From Hominenteromicrobium mulieris (GTDB taxonomy: Bacteria > Bacillota > Clostridia > Oscillospirales > Acutalibacteraceae): 64,000 nucleotides of DNA. Location of the stretch: the NCBI RefSeq assembly GCF_020687165.1, contig NZ_JAJEQC010000013.1. The stretch is one strand, 5' to 3'. Shown here piece by piece: positions 33,043 through 42,673 of this stretch. The position numbers and the translations under genes were made by a program. Each line of letters opens with the position of its first letter. Position 1 is the stretch's first letter. The notes beneath the pieces were generated by a model that was not told where the DNA came from, did no database searches, and saw nothing but the letters and a program-made list of their open reading frames with translations.

Positions 33043-33080
33043 ATACCGCACAAAACCTGTTTCGTAGTTTTATGCGGTAT
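33043..33080 (-). terminator. Terminator after mutS2 with the ATACCGCACAA core
   Basis: Arms 33043-33055 and 33068-33080 pair with one mismatch. Minus-strand transcripts from mutS2 would meet it 84 nt after the stop, followed by a T-rich stretch. The same core recurs at 56400-56437 and 62568-62601. Confidence 0.7.
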
Positions 33081-33163
33081 CGGTTCTGTTGTACCTATTT
33101 TAAGAGAATTTTTCGCTGCTGTCAAGTAAAGCCAAGACTTTGCATCTTACGATCCTCTTAAGG

Positions 33164-35533
33164 TTATTTCAGCTCTACAATCGTCACGCCGCTTTCGCCC
33201 TCACCATATACGCCGAGGCGAAAGGATTTCACGGCCTTGTGGCGGCGCAAATGCTGCTGAATGCCGTTTCTCAGTATACCTGTACCTTTGCCGTGGATAA
33301 TCGTCAGCATGTTGAGATTGTGCATCAAAGCGTGGTCGATAAACGCATCCACTTCCATGAGCGCTTCTTCCAAATTCATGCCGCGCACATCCACTTCATT
33401 GCGCGCCGGAGCGGAATCCATCTTCTTCGTCACGGTGCGGTGACCGCCTGCGGCTTTCTTCTTTTCCTTCGGCTTCTGGTCGGTCAGGCGCAGGTTTTTC
33501 AGCGGCACGCGCGTTTTGATGATGCCTACCTGCACCAAAATCTGGTCGCCGTTTTTCGGCACATCCAAAACGGTCGCAATCTTATCGATGTCGTAAATCA
33601 GTACCGTATCGCCGACCTGTAAGGGGCGCGGCAACACATAATCTTCGTCTATGCGGCGCTCGTGCACAGGGTCGCTGGCCTTTTCCATATCGCGGATGCC
33701 TGCCTTCAGGCGCGCTTTCTGCTCTGCGGTCAATAATTTCTGCTTGTTGCGGCGCAGGTCTTCGAGCTCGTCTAACAGGCTCTGGGCTTCGCGGCGCGTT
33801 TTCTGTACGAGCTCCGCCGCTTCCATTCTGGCGCGCTCAATTTCGTGCTTCGCGTCCTTTTCGGCGCGGTCGCGCAGCGCTTCAGCCTCTTTTTCCATGT
33901 TCTGCGCTTTCAAACGCAGCTGCTCGGCACTCTCACGCTCATCTTCCATTTTGCGGCGGCTCTCCTCCAAACGGGAGACGACCTCCTCAAACATAGTGCT
34001 TTCATCGGAAACGAGTTCCTTTGCGTGCTCTACGATATTCGCCGGCATACCGAGACGTGCGGAAATGGCAAATGCGTTGGAATGACCCGGTACGCCGATG
34101 AGCAGGCGATACGTCGGGCGCAGCGTCGCCACGTCAAATTCGCAGCAGGCGTTTTCAACGCCAACGGTTTGAATGGCATATGCCTTCAGCTCTGCGTAAT
34201 GCGTTGTCGCCATCACGCGCGTGCCTTTGGTGCGCATGGCTTCGATGATGGAAATAGCAAGCGCGGCACCCTCGACCGGGTCGGTGCCCGCACCGAGCTC
34301 ATCGATAAGGATGAGACTCTTGTCGTCCGCAATGTTGAGAATGCGGATGATATTCGTCATGTGCGCCGAGAACGTGGAGAGAGACTGCTCAATGCTCTGC
34401 TCATCGCCGATGTCCGCCAAAACGTGGTCAAAAATCGAAACTTCGCTGCCGTCCGCCGCGGGGATCATCAGGCCGCACATGGTCATCAGCGTCAAAAGGC
34501 CCGCCGTTTTCAGCGAGACGGTCTTGCCGCCGGTGTTCGGGCCGGTGACGATGAGGGCATCAAAATCACTGCCGAGGTACAGATCGGTCGGCACGACTTT
34601 ATTTTTATCGATGAGCGGGTGGCGCGCCGATTTGATGGCGATGCGCCCCTCCTGATTGAGCTTCGGCACGGTCGCCTTCATTTTGTAGGCGAGCTGCCCT
34701 TTTGCGAAAATGAGATTCAGCTCCACCGCCGCGCGGTAGCTCTGGATGATGCCGTCCGCAAACTCGCCGATCTCACGGGAAAGCTCCGTCAAGATGCGGT
34801 CGATCTCGTCCTTTTCGTCCGAGCGCAACACGCGGATTTCGTTGTTCGCCTCCACAACGCCGATCGGCTCAATAAACACGGTGGCACCGCTGCCGGAGGA
34901 ATCGTGAATGAGGCCCTTGACTTCATTGCGGAACTCCGCCTTAACCGGCACAACGTAGCGGCCGCCGCGTTGGGTGACAATGGCCTCCTGCAAATACTTT
35001 TGGTAGGTCTGCGAGCGGATCATTTTATCAAGCTGCTCGCGCACGCGCAGCGATGCCGCGCGGATCTTGCGACGGATAGCCGCCAAGGCGACGCTTGCGG
35101 TATCGGCAACTTCTTCCTCGCTGACGACGGTCATCGAGATGCGATCTTCGATAAACTTGTTCGGCTGCAAGGTCTCGAAGCGGTAATCGAGCGCCGTTTT
35201 GACGCTTTCGCTTTTTTTACGCCAATCCGAAACACTGCGGATGGCACGCAATGTCGCGGCAACAGACAATAATTCCGCCAGATTCAGCACGCCGCCCGCT
35301 TCTGCGCGACGCAGCGCATTCGTGACATTCGTCATGCCGTAAAACGACGGTGCGCCGTACTTTGCCATTAAAACAAACGCGTCGTCCGTTTCCTGCAAAA
35401 GGCGCTCCACGTGGCGGATGTCGGTATCCGGCTCAATTTTCTGCGCCAGCTCCGCCGCATCCGGACAAGTGGTTTCATTTGCAAGCTGAAGCAGAATTTT
35501 ATCCAGCTCCAGCGCTTTATGATCTTTCAGCAT
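33164..35533 (-). CDS. mutS2: Endonuclease MutS2
   Basis: 789 residues. MutS-like core ATPase with Walker A GPNTGGKTVSLKT and Walker B LILIDELGAGTDP, a long coiled-coil after it, a KOW-like linker, and a C-terminal Smr nuclease domain (VDVRGMNLEEALMEVDAFID, HGKGTGILRNGIQQHL). MutS2 lacks mismatch-binding domain I and acts in suppressing recombination and, in B. subtilis, on collided ribosomes. The ATG at 35533 (MLKDHKALELDKI) is the family start; an upstream in-frame codon is ignored. Transcribed in the same direction as recO and era. Confidence 0.96.
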   Translation of the reverse strand: MLKDHKALELDKILLQLANETTCPDAAELAQKIEPDTDIRHVERLLQETDDAFVLMAKYGAPSFYGMTNVTNALRRAEAGGVLNLAELLSVAATLRAIRSVSDWRKKSESVKTALDYRFETLQPNKFIEDRISMTVVSEEEVADTASVALAAIRRKIRAASLRVREQLDKMIRSQTYQKYLQEAIVTQRGGRYVVPVKAEFRNEVKGLIHDSSGSGATVFIEPIGVVEANNEIRVLRSDEKDEIDRILTELSREIGEFADGIIQSYRAAVELNLIFAKGQLAYKMKATVPKLNQEGRIAIKSARHPLIDKNKVVPTDLYLGSDFDALIVTGPNTGGKTVSLKTAGLLTLMTMCGLMIPAADGSEVSIFDHVLADIGDEQSIEQSLSTFSAHMTNIIRILNIADDKSLILIDELGAGTDPVEGAALAISIIEAMRTKGTRVMATTHYAELKAYAIQTVGVENACCEFDVATLRPTYRLLIGVPGHSNAFAISARLGMPANIVEHAKELVSDESTMFEEVVSRLEESRRKMEDERESAEQLRLKAQNMEKEAEALRDRAEKDAKHEIERARMEAAELVQKTRREAQSLLDELEDLRRNKQKLLTAEQKARLKAGIRDMEKASDPVHERRIDEDYVLPRPLQVGDTVLIYDIDKIATVLDVPKNGDQILVQVGIIKTRVPLKNLRLTDQKPKEKKKAAGGHRTVTKKMDSAPARNEVDVRGMNLEEALMEVDAFIDHALMHNLNMLTIIHGKGTGILRNGIQQHLRRHKAVKSFRLGVYGEGESGVTIVELK

Positions 35534-35584
35534 TTTGTTCCTGCTTTCTTTTCGTACCCGGTTTTGCCGGGTCAATCTCCTCTG

Positions 35585-36331
35585 TTAATCCAAAAACGTT
35601 TTATAAAACTCCAAGGTCTTCGGTACGGTATGTAATGTATGGACAACGTAGCTTTCCGTTGCGGCGTTCAGAATTTTCAGCGCATCCTCCGGCAGCGAGA
35701 AGTTATAGAGCTTTTCAAAATCCACATACGCAATGTGTCGCATGGCGGTCAGCACGCCCGGCGGCAGCGCAACATACGGTTCATTCGCGCCGTGAAAGCA
35801 CTTGTCGCACAGAATAATGCCCCTTTGCGGCAGAAAGAACATCGTTTCCGCCTCATACGCGGCGCAGTTTTCGCACGCAACTAAATTTGGCATATAGCCA
35901 GCCGACGAGAGCATACGCAGCTCTGTCACGGACTGCAACAGCCGTATCGGCCGCGTGCCCTTTGATAAAAAATGCAGGGAATTTAAGATGAGCCGCAGGT
36001 ATTCCTCGGAATCCGTATCCTCCGGCACCATTAAGTACGCCAGCTCACAGAAATACTGCGCCAGCGAAAGCGCGGCGATGTCCCGCCGAATCCCGAAAAA
36101 GACCTCGATCGGCTCGGCATCGTCAATCATGTATTTTTCCCGCCCCTTAAAAATAGAAAGGCGGGAATAGCACAAAAGCTGCGTTGCGGCGCTTTTGCTG
36201 TCCTTTAAGTTTTTGGCGCGGCGGGCAAACGCACGCACCACGCCCGCGTCACGCGTCAGCACCGTGACAAGGCGGTCGCTCTCGCCCACCGTCTGCTCCC
36301 GAATGATGAGTCCCTGGGTCTTTACCTGCAT
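35585..36331 (-). CDS. recO: DNA repair protein RecO
   Basis: 248 residues. N-terminal OB fold (MQVKTQGLIIREQTVGESDR), helical middle, and a four-Cys zinc site CENC ... CDKC in the C-terminal part. RecO loads RecA on SSB-coated DNA with RecR. CAGGAG upstream fixes the ATG at 36331. It lies downstream of a yqzL-like gene and era, the usual Firmicutes order. Confidence 0.95.
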   Translation of the reverse strand: MQVKTQGLIIREQTVGESDRLVTVLTRDAGVVRAFARRAKNLKDSKSAATQLLCYSRLSIFKGREKYMIDDAEPIEVFFGIRRDIAALSLAQYFCELAYLMVPEDTDSEEYLRLILNSLHFLSKGTRPIRLLQSVTELRMLSSAGYMPNLVACENCAAYEAETMFFLPQRGIILCDKCFHGANEPYVALPPGVLTAMRHIAYVDFEKLYNFSLPEDALKILNAATESYVVHTLHTVPKTLEFYKTFLD

Positions 36332-36473
36332 CAAAGTCTCCTGCCGTAAAATCCACGTCGGCAAGCTCCCGGCGTGTAAGCTGCACGTAGCGGATGTAAT
36401 CCTCCGCCTTGCCGCTTTTATAAAAGCTGTTCCACGCGGCATACGCCGCATTCTGTATCGGGGAATTTCGCAT
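36249..36473 (-). CDS. YqzL-like small protein
   Basis: 74 residues. The N-terminal 40 (AWNSFYKSGKAEDYIRYVQL) resemble YqzL, a small protein encoded between era and recO in Bacilli and Clostridia. AGGAGG 7 nt before the ATG is strong. The frame runs 83 nt into recO before stopping, longer than the usual 47 residues, so the C-terminal half may be an unselected extension. Function unknown. Confidence 0.65.
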   Translation of the reverse strand: MRNSPIQNAAYAAWNSFYKSGKAEDYIRYVQLTRRELADVDFTAGDFDAGKDPGTHHSGADGGRERPPCHGADA

Positions 36474-36588
36474 ACAAACGCCTCCTAAACCGTATGGCTG
36501 TTTTTAGCTTCTGCGGTTTTTGCGGGTTTTATCCGTGGAAACGTCTGTCAATTTCTCAAAATGTGACCGTTTTCCCGAAAATCACGGT

Positions 36589-37515
36589 TTATTGGTACTG
36601 GTCAAAATCGTGCTCGTTAAAGCCGAGCTTTGTGAGGATCTGCGGGCGCTGGCGCCAGTCCTCCTTCACCTTTACCCAAAGGCGCAGGTTGATCTTGCAG
36701 CCGAAAAAGCGCTCCATGTCTTCTCTTGCCTTCGAGCCGATTTTTTTCAGCATTGCGCCGCCCTTGCCGATGATGATGCCCTTGTGCGTGGCGCGTTCGC
36801 AATAGATTGTCGCATCGATCTCCGTCAGGTTGCCGAGGTCGCGCATGCTTTCCGTCACGACTGCAACGCCGTGCGGAATCTCTTTATCCGTAAAGCGCAG
36901 AATTTTCTCGCGCACGATTTCGGACGCAATGACGCGCTCCGGCTGGTCTGTGAGCGTATCTTCCGAGAAGAAGTGTCCGCCCGGCTCCGCCAGTGCGATG
37001 AGCTCCTCACGCAGCGCGTCCATGCCGTTGCCGTCCTGCGCGGAGACCGGCACCACAGCTTCAAAGTCGTAGAGCGCGGAGAGCTTCGCAATCTGCTCCA
37101 TCAAAACGCTTTTGTCCTGCAAAAGGTCGATTTTATTGATGGCGAGCAGCGCCGGCACACCTAAATCTTTAAAGCGGTGCACAAGCTCTTCATCTGCTTT
37201 GGAGATTTTCGTATTTGCCTCCACAACAAGCAGGCAGGCGTCCACATCTGCGACGGACGAGGTAACGCTTTTCACCATGTAATCGCCGAGGGAGTTCTTC
37301 GGCTTGATGAGGCCCGGCGTATCGATGAACACCAGCTGCGTTTCGCCTTCTGTCCACACGCCCATAATGCGCGTGCGGGTGGTCTGCGGCTTATTGGAAA
37401 CGATGGCAAGCTTCGTACCGAGCAGGCGGTTCAAAATGGAGGATTTGCCCACGTTCGGCCTGCCCACAATGGCGATAAACGCCGATTTTTCGTTCATGTA
37501 GTTTTCTGTATCCAT
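36589..37515 (-). CDS. era: GTPase Era
   Basis: 308 residues. G domain with G1 GRPNVGKS (18-25), G3 DTPG, G4 NKID and a C-terminal KH RNA-binding domain (IIIGKGGAMLKKIGSKARED). Era binds 16S rRNA near its 3' end and is needed for 30S maturation. The start may be the ATG at 37515 or Met7. It follows dgkA and ybeY in the conserved ribosome-biogenesis/sporulation cluster. Confidence 0.96.
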   Translation of the reverse strand: MDTENYMNEKSAFIAIVGRPNVGKSSILNRLLGTKLAIVSNKPQTTRTRIMGVWTEGETQLVFIDTPGLIKPKNSLGDYMVKSVTSSVADVDACLLVVEANTKISKADEELVHRFKDLGVPALLAINKIDLLQDKSVLMEQIAKLSALYDFEAVVPVSAQDGNGMDALREELIALAEPGGHFFSEDTLTDQPERVIASEIVREKILRFTDKEIPHGVAVVTESMRDLGNLTEIDATIYCERATHKGIIIGKGGAMLKKIGSKAREDMERFFGCKINLRLWVKVKEDWRQRPQILTKLGFNEHDFDQYQ

Positions 37516-37562
37516 AGTTTTCCCGGGGCACGCAGCCGCGGTTTCCTTTCTGATAATTTATA

Positions 37563-38069
37563 TCACTTTTTATGAAGCTTTTCCCGCACGCCGCATGGCA
37601 CTTTGAAAATGAAGAAAAAGGCCAAAATGAGCGACAGAATGAAAAGCACAAGGTAAAGCGGATTTGTGACGATTGTTATCAAAAGCGCTAAGATCGCTTC
37701 CGGACGCCACAAAACGGCTATACCGACAAAAGCGGCAAAAACGGCGCACACAAGCACCGCTCCCGCCGCGATATCTTTTGTTTTGCCGATGAGCGGATTA
37801 TAGCTTTTCTGCGCGTAATCACACAACATCTCCATGGCGGTGTTGAACGCTTCCGCCGCGATAACCATTGCGATGGTCAAAAGCAGAACGCCGTATTCGC
37901 TGCGCGTTACGCCCAGAAAGGGCGAAAAAAACAAAACGTATACCGCCGCTGTAAGGTGTATACGCATGTTTCGCTCCGTTTTCACGGTATGGAAAAATCC
38001 GCGCGCGGCATCGCGAAAGCTGTCCGCCTGCGTGCGGGTCTTACCGTTTGTTTTCCAACCCGGCACCAT
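37563..38069 (-). CDS. dgkA: Diacylglycerol/undecaprenol kinase family protein
   Basis: 168 residues. An amphipathic N-terminus (SFRDAARGFFHTVKTERNMR) precedes three helices of the DgkA fold with the catalytic motif EAFNTAMEMLCDYA. In Gram-positives this family phosphorylates undecaprenol. Two further hydrophobic segments at the C-terminus (ILALLITIVTNPLYLVLF) make it longer than the usual 120-130 residues. Start ATG 38069, 1 nt after the ybeY stop; translation is probably coupled. Confidence 0.9.
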   Translation of the reverse strand: MVPGWKTNGKTRTQADSFRDAARGFFHTVKTERNMRIHLTAAVYVLFFSPFLGVTRSEYGVLLLTIAMVIAAEAFNTAMEMLCDYAQKSYNPLIGKTKDIAAGAVLVCAVFAAFVGIAVLWRPEAILALLITIVTNPLYLVLFILSLILAFFFIFKVPCGVREKLHKK

Positions 38070-38070
38070 G

Positions 38071-38565
38071 TTAAACGGTGTAGCTGGAAGTGCCCGGCAG
38101 GCCGAGCTGCGACATAACGTATTCTTCTTTTTCACGCATGCGCACACGCTCCATGCCGCCATTTTCGTGGTCATAGCCGAGCAGGTGCAGCATAGAATGC
38201 GCCGTCAGGTAGCCGATCTCGCGCTCTAAGCTGTGGCCGTAGCGCTTTGCCTGTGCCATTGCCATTTCCACAGAGAGCACAATGTCGCCGAGAATCTTCG
38301 CGCCGGTATCGTGGTTGATGTCATACACGCCGTTCTCACCCATGGGGAAAGAGAGCACGTCTGTTGCGGCATCTTTGTTGCGGTACTGCGCGTTTAGCTC
38401 GCGGATCTGCTCGTTGTCCACGAATGTCACGCTGATTTCAGCGGAATCCTCAAACTTCTCCATCCGCAGAACCGCGTGGCAACAGCGACGGATGAGCATG
38501 CGCACGCCGGTCGGCACTTTGACCGCTTTCTGGTTGTTTGTGATGATGACTCTGATTTTTTCCAT
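38071..38565 (-). CDS. ybeY: Endoribonuclease YbeY
   Basis: 164 residues. The zinc-binding motif HSMLHLLGYDHE identifies the family; NKDAATDVLSFPM and GDIVLSVEMA are also characteristic. YbeY acts in 16S rRNA maturation and ribosome quality control. It lies between phoH and dgkA, as in other Clostridia. Confidence 0.96.
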   Translation of the reverse strand: MEKIRVIITNNQKAVKVPTGVRMLIRRCCHAVLRMEKFEDSAEISVTFVDNEQIRELNAQYRNKDAATDVLSFPMGENGVYDINHDTGAKILGDIVLSVEMAMAQAKRYGHSLEREIGYLTAHSMLHLLGYDHENGGMERVRMREKEEYVMSQLGLPGTSSYTV

Positions 38566-38589
38566 ATGCTAAAATCCTTTCGATAGGGG

Positions 38590-39543
38590 TTATTTTGCTG
38601 CGGACGCTTTTTCATACGCCCGAATGATATCCTGCACCAAGCGATGGCGCACAACGTCTTTTTCGGTAAAGCGGAAAACGGAAATGTCATCCACATTGCG
38701 CAGCACACGCATCGCATCCTTCAGACCCGAGCGTCTGCCGTCCGGCAGATCAATCTGCGTGATGTCGCCTGTGATGACCATTTTGGAGTTGAAGCCGAGA
38801 CGCGTCAGGAACATTTTCATCTGCTCGCAGGTGGTGTTCTGCGCCTCATCCAGAATGATAAAGCTGTCGTCGAGCGTTCTGCCGCGCATGTACGCAAGCG
38901 GCGCCACCTCAATGCTGCCGCGCTCCACAAGGCGGGCGTACGATTCCGCGCCGAGCATGTCGAACAGCGCATCGTAAAGCGGGCGCAGGTAGGGGTCTAC
39001 CTTCTGTTGCAAATCACCGGGCAGAAAACCCAGCTTCTCGCCGGCTTCCACGGCGGGGCGCGTCAAGATGATGCGGTTCACCTGCTGCGCACGGAACGCC
39101 GTCACAGCCATGGCGACCGCAAGGTACGTTTTACCGGTGCCCGCAGGGCCGACGCCGATGGTGATGGTGTTATTGCGAATATTGTCGCAATAATTCTTCT
39201 GTCCCACCGTTTTGGGCTTTACAGGCTTGCCTTTCGCCGTGATGCAGATGCAGCCGTCCGTAAGCGGCGCCATCTGTGCTTCGCTGTCCTCCATGACCAT
39301 GTCGATGCAGTAGCCGACGTTCTGGTCGTTTAGGACTTCGCCCTTTTCGACGAGCCGCAAAAGGCTTTCTGCCGCACGCACCGCACGCGAAACACCGGGT
39401 TCTTCGCCGATGACGTGGATCTGCGAATCGCGGCAGGAAAACGTTACACCGAATGCCTTTTCCAGTCGCTTTGCGTTCACGTCAAAGCTGCCGAAAAGCT
39501 CTGCCGCGTATTCTGCTTTGTCTACATGAATGCTTCTTTCCAA
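38590..39543 (-). CDS. phoH: PhoH-family ATPase (YbeZ-like)
   Basis: 317 residues from a TTG at 39543 (ERSIHVDKAEYAAELFGSFD), which has AAAGGAG 5 nt upstream; a GTG at 39564 in the same frame is less likely. P-loop GPAGTGKTYLAVA, Walker B DSFIILDEAQN, KH-like N-terminus. PhoH proteins are putative RNA-linked ATPases functioning with YbeY, encoded immediately downstream here. Confidence 0.94.
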   Translation of the reverse strand: MERSIHVDKAEYAAELFGSFDVNAKRLEKAFGVTFSCRDSQIHVIGEEPGVSRAVRAAESLLRLVEKGEVLNDQNVGYCIDMVMEDSEAQMAPLTDGCICITAKGKPVKPKTVGQKNYCDNIRNNTITIGVGPAGTGKTYLAVAMAVTAFRAQQVNRIILTRPAVEAGEKLGFLPGDLQQKVDPYLRPLYDALFDMLGAESYARLVERGSIEVAPLAYMRGRTLDDSFIILDEAQNTTCEQMKMFLTRLGFNSKMVITGDITQIDLPDGRRSGLKDAMRVLRNVDDISVFRFTEKDVVRHRLVQDIIRAYEKASAAK

Positions 39544-39609
39544 ATCGTTCTCCTTTTGCCGCACGGCTTTGAAAAACCGTGCAGTCTAAAAAACCGAATT
39601 TCCTGTTTT

Positions 39610-39618
39610 ATTATAGCA
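39610..39618 (-). promoter_or_regulatory. Extended -10 promoter element upstream of phoH
   Basis: Minus strand TGCTATAAT (39618-39610), a TGnTATAAT extended -10 without a good -35, about 67 nt before the phoH start. It could drive phoH-ybeY-dgkA-era. Confidence 0.45.
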
Positions 39619-39657
39619 TAAGTGTTCCCAATGTGGTTATGAAATTTTCAACGAAAT

Positions 39658-40905
39658 TTAGTCGTTTCCCTGTACATTTCCGACAAATACCCCTATAATC
39701 TCCGGATTTTCAGGCTCTTCAGGCAGGGTGAGCGGCGCCTCCTGCGCAATGTTTTCAAGACATACGCACCGGGACGTGACGTAAACCGTGCCGCCTTTTG
39801 TCTGATATGTGATGTTTTCCGTAAGCACACGCCCATCTTCTCCAAGCGCAAGCTTTTGCAGCTGATGCAGATTTTCAAGCGCGCGGCGCTGCGCTTCTTC
39901 CTCCGTGAACGTAACGGGCACGGTCTCCTCCTCATATACGCGCACCGTTTCTACCCACAGCGGCAACGTGTGCCCCTGCAAAACGAACGGCGTGCGGGTG
40001 TATGCCGTCTGGCCTTTCGGCGCGCCGGAAAGCGAGAGCGGCACGCGCACGCCCAAAATATACAGCGCGCGCTGTGTACCGAGGTCCGTTTCGCGCACCG
40101 TTTCGGTACTAAGCGGACAGGATGCCGTGAATGTGCGCTGTGTCTCCGCCAGAATCTCCGCACGGGCGCGGGTGTAAAAATAGCGCACGGGGTTATATTC
40201 TGGATCATACGGGTCGCCCACCTGTGTGATGCCGGAAACGAGCACCTGCCCCGCGGCGCAGGCAGAACCGACTTTCACGAGCACCGTGCCGTTTTGCGCC
40301 GTGATAGAATGGATGAGCCCCGCGCGTGACGCGACGATATCCCCCGTGCCGTCGTGCTCCGCGCCCTCCGCCTTTGTGACGGACGTGCGCAGCTCAAGCT
40401 GTACGGTGCAACCCTCCGTGTTGAACGATGCCCACGAAAGCTCCGGCAGCTCCTCCAAAAGCGCGACAGAGGCCAAAGCGGTATCGGTGCTTCGCGGCGC
40501 GCCGATATACACGCCAACGCGCTTTGCTGCCGCCAAAATTTCGCTTTCGGCATACGGAATATCTTCACCGGAGATCGTCATCTCCCAGTAAAAGCCGGAA
40601 AGGAACAGCATCAGCGCCACGCCGAGCGCCGTGCCAAGCAAAAGTCCCGGTCGGCGCAGCATGCGGCGGAACCGAAACGGGAAGCCGCTTTTCTCCGCAA
40701 GCTTCACCCGCGCGTGCGTGCGTTGTTTGATCTTATGCAGCTTTTTGTAGTCCTTCGCATACAAGGTGAAAAGCACGTCTTTCCCATCCTTTTGAAGTCG
40801 AATGGGGCGCAGACCCGTTTTCACCGCAATGTTCATAAACCGTGCCGTATCGCCCGAAACACGCGCCGTTGCCGTGCCGAGCACCCAATGCGTGATTTTC
40901 TTCAT
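39658..40905 (-). CDS. yqfD: Sporulation protein YqfD
   Basis: 415 residues. The N-terminal region (GLRPIRLQKDGKDVLFTLYA, KDYKKLHKIKQRTHARV) precedes one transmembrane segment (LLLGTALGVALMLFLSGFYW) and a large extracytoplasmic domain. YqfD is a conserved stage-IV sporulation membrane protein in spore formers. Start codon region overlaps the end of yqfC by 4 nt. Its presence indicates an endospore lineage. Confidence 0.92.
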   Translation of the reverse strand: MKKITHWVLGTATARVSGDTARFMNIAVKTGLRPIRLQKDGKDVLFTLYAKDYKKLHKIKQRTHARVKLAEKSGFPFRFRRMLRRPGLLLGTALGVALMLFLSGFYWEMTISGEDIPYAESEILAAAKRVGVYIGAPRSTDTALASVALLEELPELSWASFNTEGCTVQLELRTSVTKAEGAEHDGTGDIVASRAGLIHSITAQNGTVLVKVGSACAAGQVLVSGITQVGDPYDPEYNPVRYFYTRARAEILAETQRTFTASCPLSTETVRETDLGTQRALYILGVRVPLSLSGAPKGQTAYTRTPFVLQGHTLPLWVETVRVYEEETVPVTFTEEEAQRRALENLHQLQKLALGEDGRVLTENITYQTKGGTVYVTSRCVCLENIAQEAPLTLPEEPENPEIIGVFVGNVQGND

Positions 40906-41147
40906 GCGAACCTCACCGCCTCAATATGTCCCGTGATCACCGCGCCGTCCTCTTCAAGACACAAAAGCCGTAGGCTTTTCCCCTCCACCCACACGGCGCG
41001 CCGCCCGCAGCGCAGGCCGATCTTTTCCGTTTCGTATTCGATTACGCCGTCACACCCCTCTAAAATAAGCTTCGCCGTGCCGAGAATCTCCGTGCGGATC
41101 GTGCCGTCCTGCATGGCATAGCGCAGCTTATCTGCAAGCTCACCCAT
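40902..41147 (-). CDS. yqfC: Sporulation protein YqfC
   Basis: 81 residues (TAKLILEGCDGVIEYETEKI, LRLLCLEEDGAVITGHIEAV), a short beta-rich protein always found before yqfD in endospore formers. It overlaps yqfD by 4 nt. In Bacillus yqfC-yqfD are mother-cell genes needed for cortex or late spore stages; no sigma-E promoter could be confirmed here by eye. Confidence 0.92.
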   Translation of the reverse strand: MGELADKLRYAMQDGTIRTEILGTAKLILEGCDGVIEYETEKIGLRCGRRAVWVEGKSLRLLCLEEDGAVITGHIEAVRFA

Positions 41148-41228
41148 GCACCCACCCTCTTTCTTTTTACTCCTCTATACGTATGTGCGGAAAAACACGC
41201 ATATACTTTTTCAAAAGGAGGGTTCGCC

Positions 41229-42407
41229 GTGTCGAAGCATACAGAATTTATCGCTTTTTTCATTCGCCAAAAATTGCAGCTTCCGGCGCTTTATATCCGC
41301 ACCGCCGCGCTTTTACTGCTCGCCTTGCTCCTGCTCAGGCACCGCACCGCTGCCGCCGCAGGCGTTGTCAGCGGCATCCACACATGCCTCGGCACGCTGA
41401 TTCCCTCGCTGTTCCCGTTTATTTTACTCGCGTGCCTATGCACGAACAGCCGCGCGGCGCAGGTGCTGTTTCGCCCGCTTTCCCCCGTAATGCGTCATGT
41501 GTTCCGCCTACCCGCCTGCGCCGCTCCCGCCGTTTTGTTGGGGCTCACCGCAGGCTACCCTACCGGCGCGAAGATCACCGCAAATTTATACGCGACCGGA
41601 AAGCTCACAAGGGAACAGGCGGCGCGGCTGTTATGCTTCTGTACCGCGCCGGGCTATGCGTTTGCGGCAGCCTATACGGGCAGTTTATTATTAAGAAGCG
41701 AGCGCATCGGGCTGAATTTATTTTTTGCCTGCGCACTTGCGCCGTTACTTCTGGGACTCACCCTGTCGCGCTTTGCCGAAAAACCCGAAAAAAGCCTAAA
41801 ATCGCCAGAATCTGCTCCCGGCGGCATCGTCTCCGCTGTGCAGGACGGCATTAAGGCCACCGTTTCCCTTTGCGGGTTCGTCATTGTGTTTTCCATGCTT
41901 TTGGCCGTTTTGCACGATGCCGGCATTTTTCAGTATTTATGCGGTTTTCTCTCCCGCTTTGGGCTCACCGTGCCGCTTTCCGGCGCATTGCTGACGATGG
42001 GTCTGGAGATCACCGCCGGAGTCACACAGTGCATATATTGGCACCTGCCGGTTTATTTTTTAGCGTTCGGGCTCGGCTTTTCCGGCGTTTGCATCCACTT
42101 GCAGATCTTCTCCTTTTTCCACAAAGCGGGGCTGCCGCTGTCGAAAACGAGATATGTTCTCGCACGCTTTTTAAACGGTCTGCTTTCCGCTGCATTTTAT
42201 TTGCTGCTTTCCTATTTTCTCCCGGCAAGCACCTCGGTTGCCGTGGAAACCTCGCCCCTCAACACCGCGCCCATGGCGGGCAGCGCGGCATCATCCTTGG
42301 CGCTCATCGCGCTGTCTATGTTCTTTCTTCTCACGTGTATTCTCCGCAGCGGAAAAACACCGTCGAAAATTTGTGGTGGAAATTCCACCGGGAAAATGCT
42401 ACAATGA
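41229..42407 (+). CDS. ylbJ: Sporulation integral membrane protein YlbJ-like
   Basis: 392 residues with about eight hydrophobic segments and the nucleoside-recognition (Gate)-type signatures GLTAGYPTGAKITANLY and LEITAGVTQCIYW. In spore formers YlbJ and relatives are needed for cortex formation. GTG start at 41229 with AAAGGAGG 6 nt upstream. Divergent from yqfC-yqfD, sharing an 81-nt intergenic region that should hold both promoters. Confidence 0.85.
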   Translation: MSKHTEFIAFFIRQKLQLPALYIRTAALLLLALLLLRHRTAAAAGVVSGIHTCLGTLIPSLFPFILLACLCTNSRAAQVLFRPLSPVMRHVFRLPACAAPAVLLGLTAGYPTGAKITANLYATGKLTREQAARLLCFCTAPGYAFAAAYTGSLLLRSERIGLNLFFACALAPLLLGLTLSRFAEKPEKSLKSPESAPGGIVSAVQDGIKATVSLCGFVIVFSMLLAVLHDAGIFQYLCGFLSRFGLTVPLSGALLTMGLEITAGVTQCIYWHLPVYFLAFGLGFSGVCIHLQIFSFFHKAGLPLSKTRYVLARFLNGLLSAAFYLLLSYFLPASTSVAVETSPLNTAPMAGSAASSLALIALSMFFLLTCILRSGKTPSKICGGNSTGKMLQ

Positions 42408-42448
42408 GAACAACTCTAAGAGCAACCTGAAAATCGGAGGCGACGAAA

Positions 42449-42673
42449 GTGTTCGGACGCAAAAAGAAAAAACAAACACCCGCTCTGTTTGGCAGCCGCA
42501 TTGAGCCGGACTGCGCTTACTGCGCGTTTCATGCGGACGGCGTACAGAAAAAATGTCTTGCGGGGCAGCTCGGCGGAGAGCACTGCGCAAAATTTCAATA
42601 TGACCCACTGCGCCGCGAGCCGAAAAGCGAACAAAAGCTCGGGCAGTACAGCGCCGAGGAATTCAAACTATGA
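42449..42673 (+). CDS. Conserved small Cys-containing protein
   Basis: 74 residues; GTG start with GGAGG 8 nt upstream. Four Cys in CAYCAFH ... KKCLAG ... HCAKFQYDPLRRE look like a metal site. The C-terminal KFQYDPLRR is a signature I associate with a small hypothetical family frequent in Clostridia. ATGA overlap with the next gene suggests co-expression. Function unknown. Confidence 0.75.
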   Translation: MFGRKKKKQTPALFGSRIEPDCAYCAFHADGVQKKCLAGQLGGEHCAKFQYDPLRREPKSEQKLGQYSAEEFKL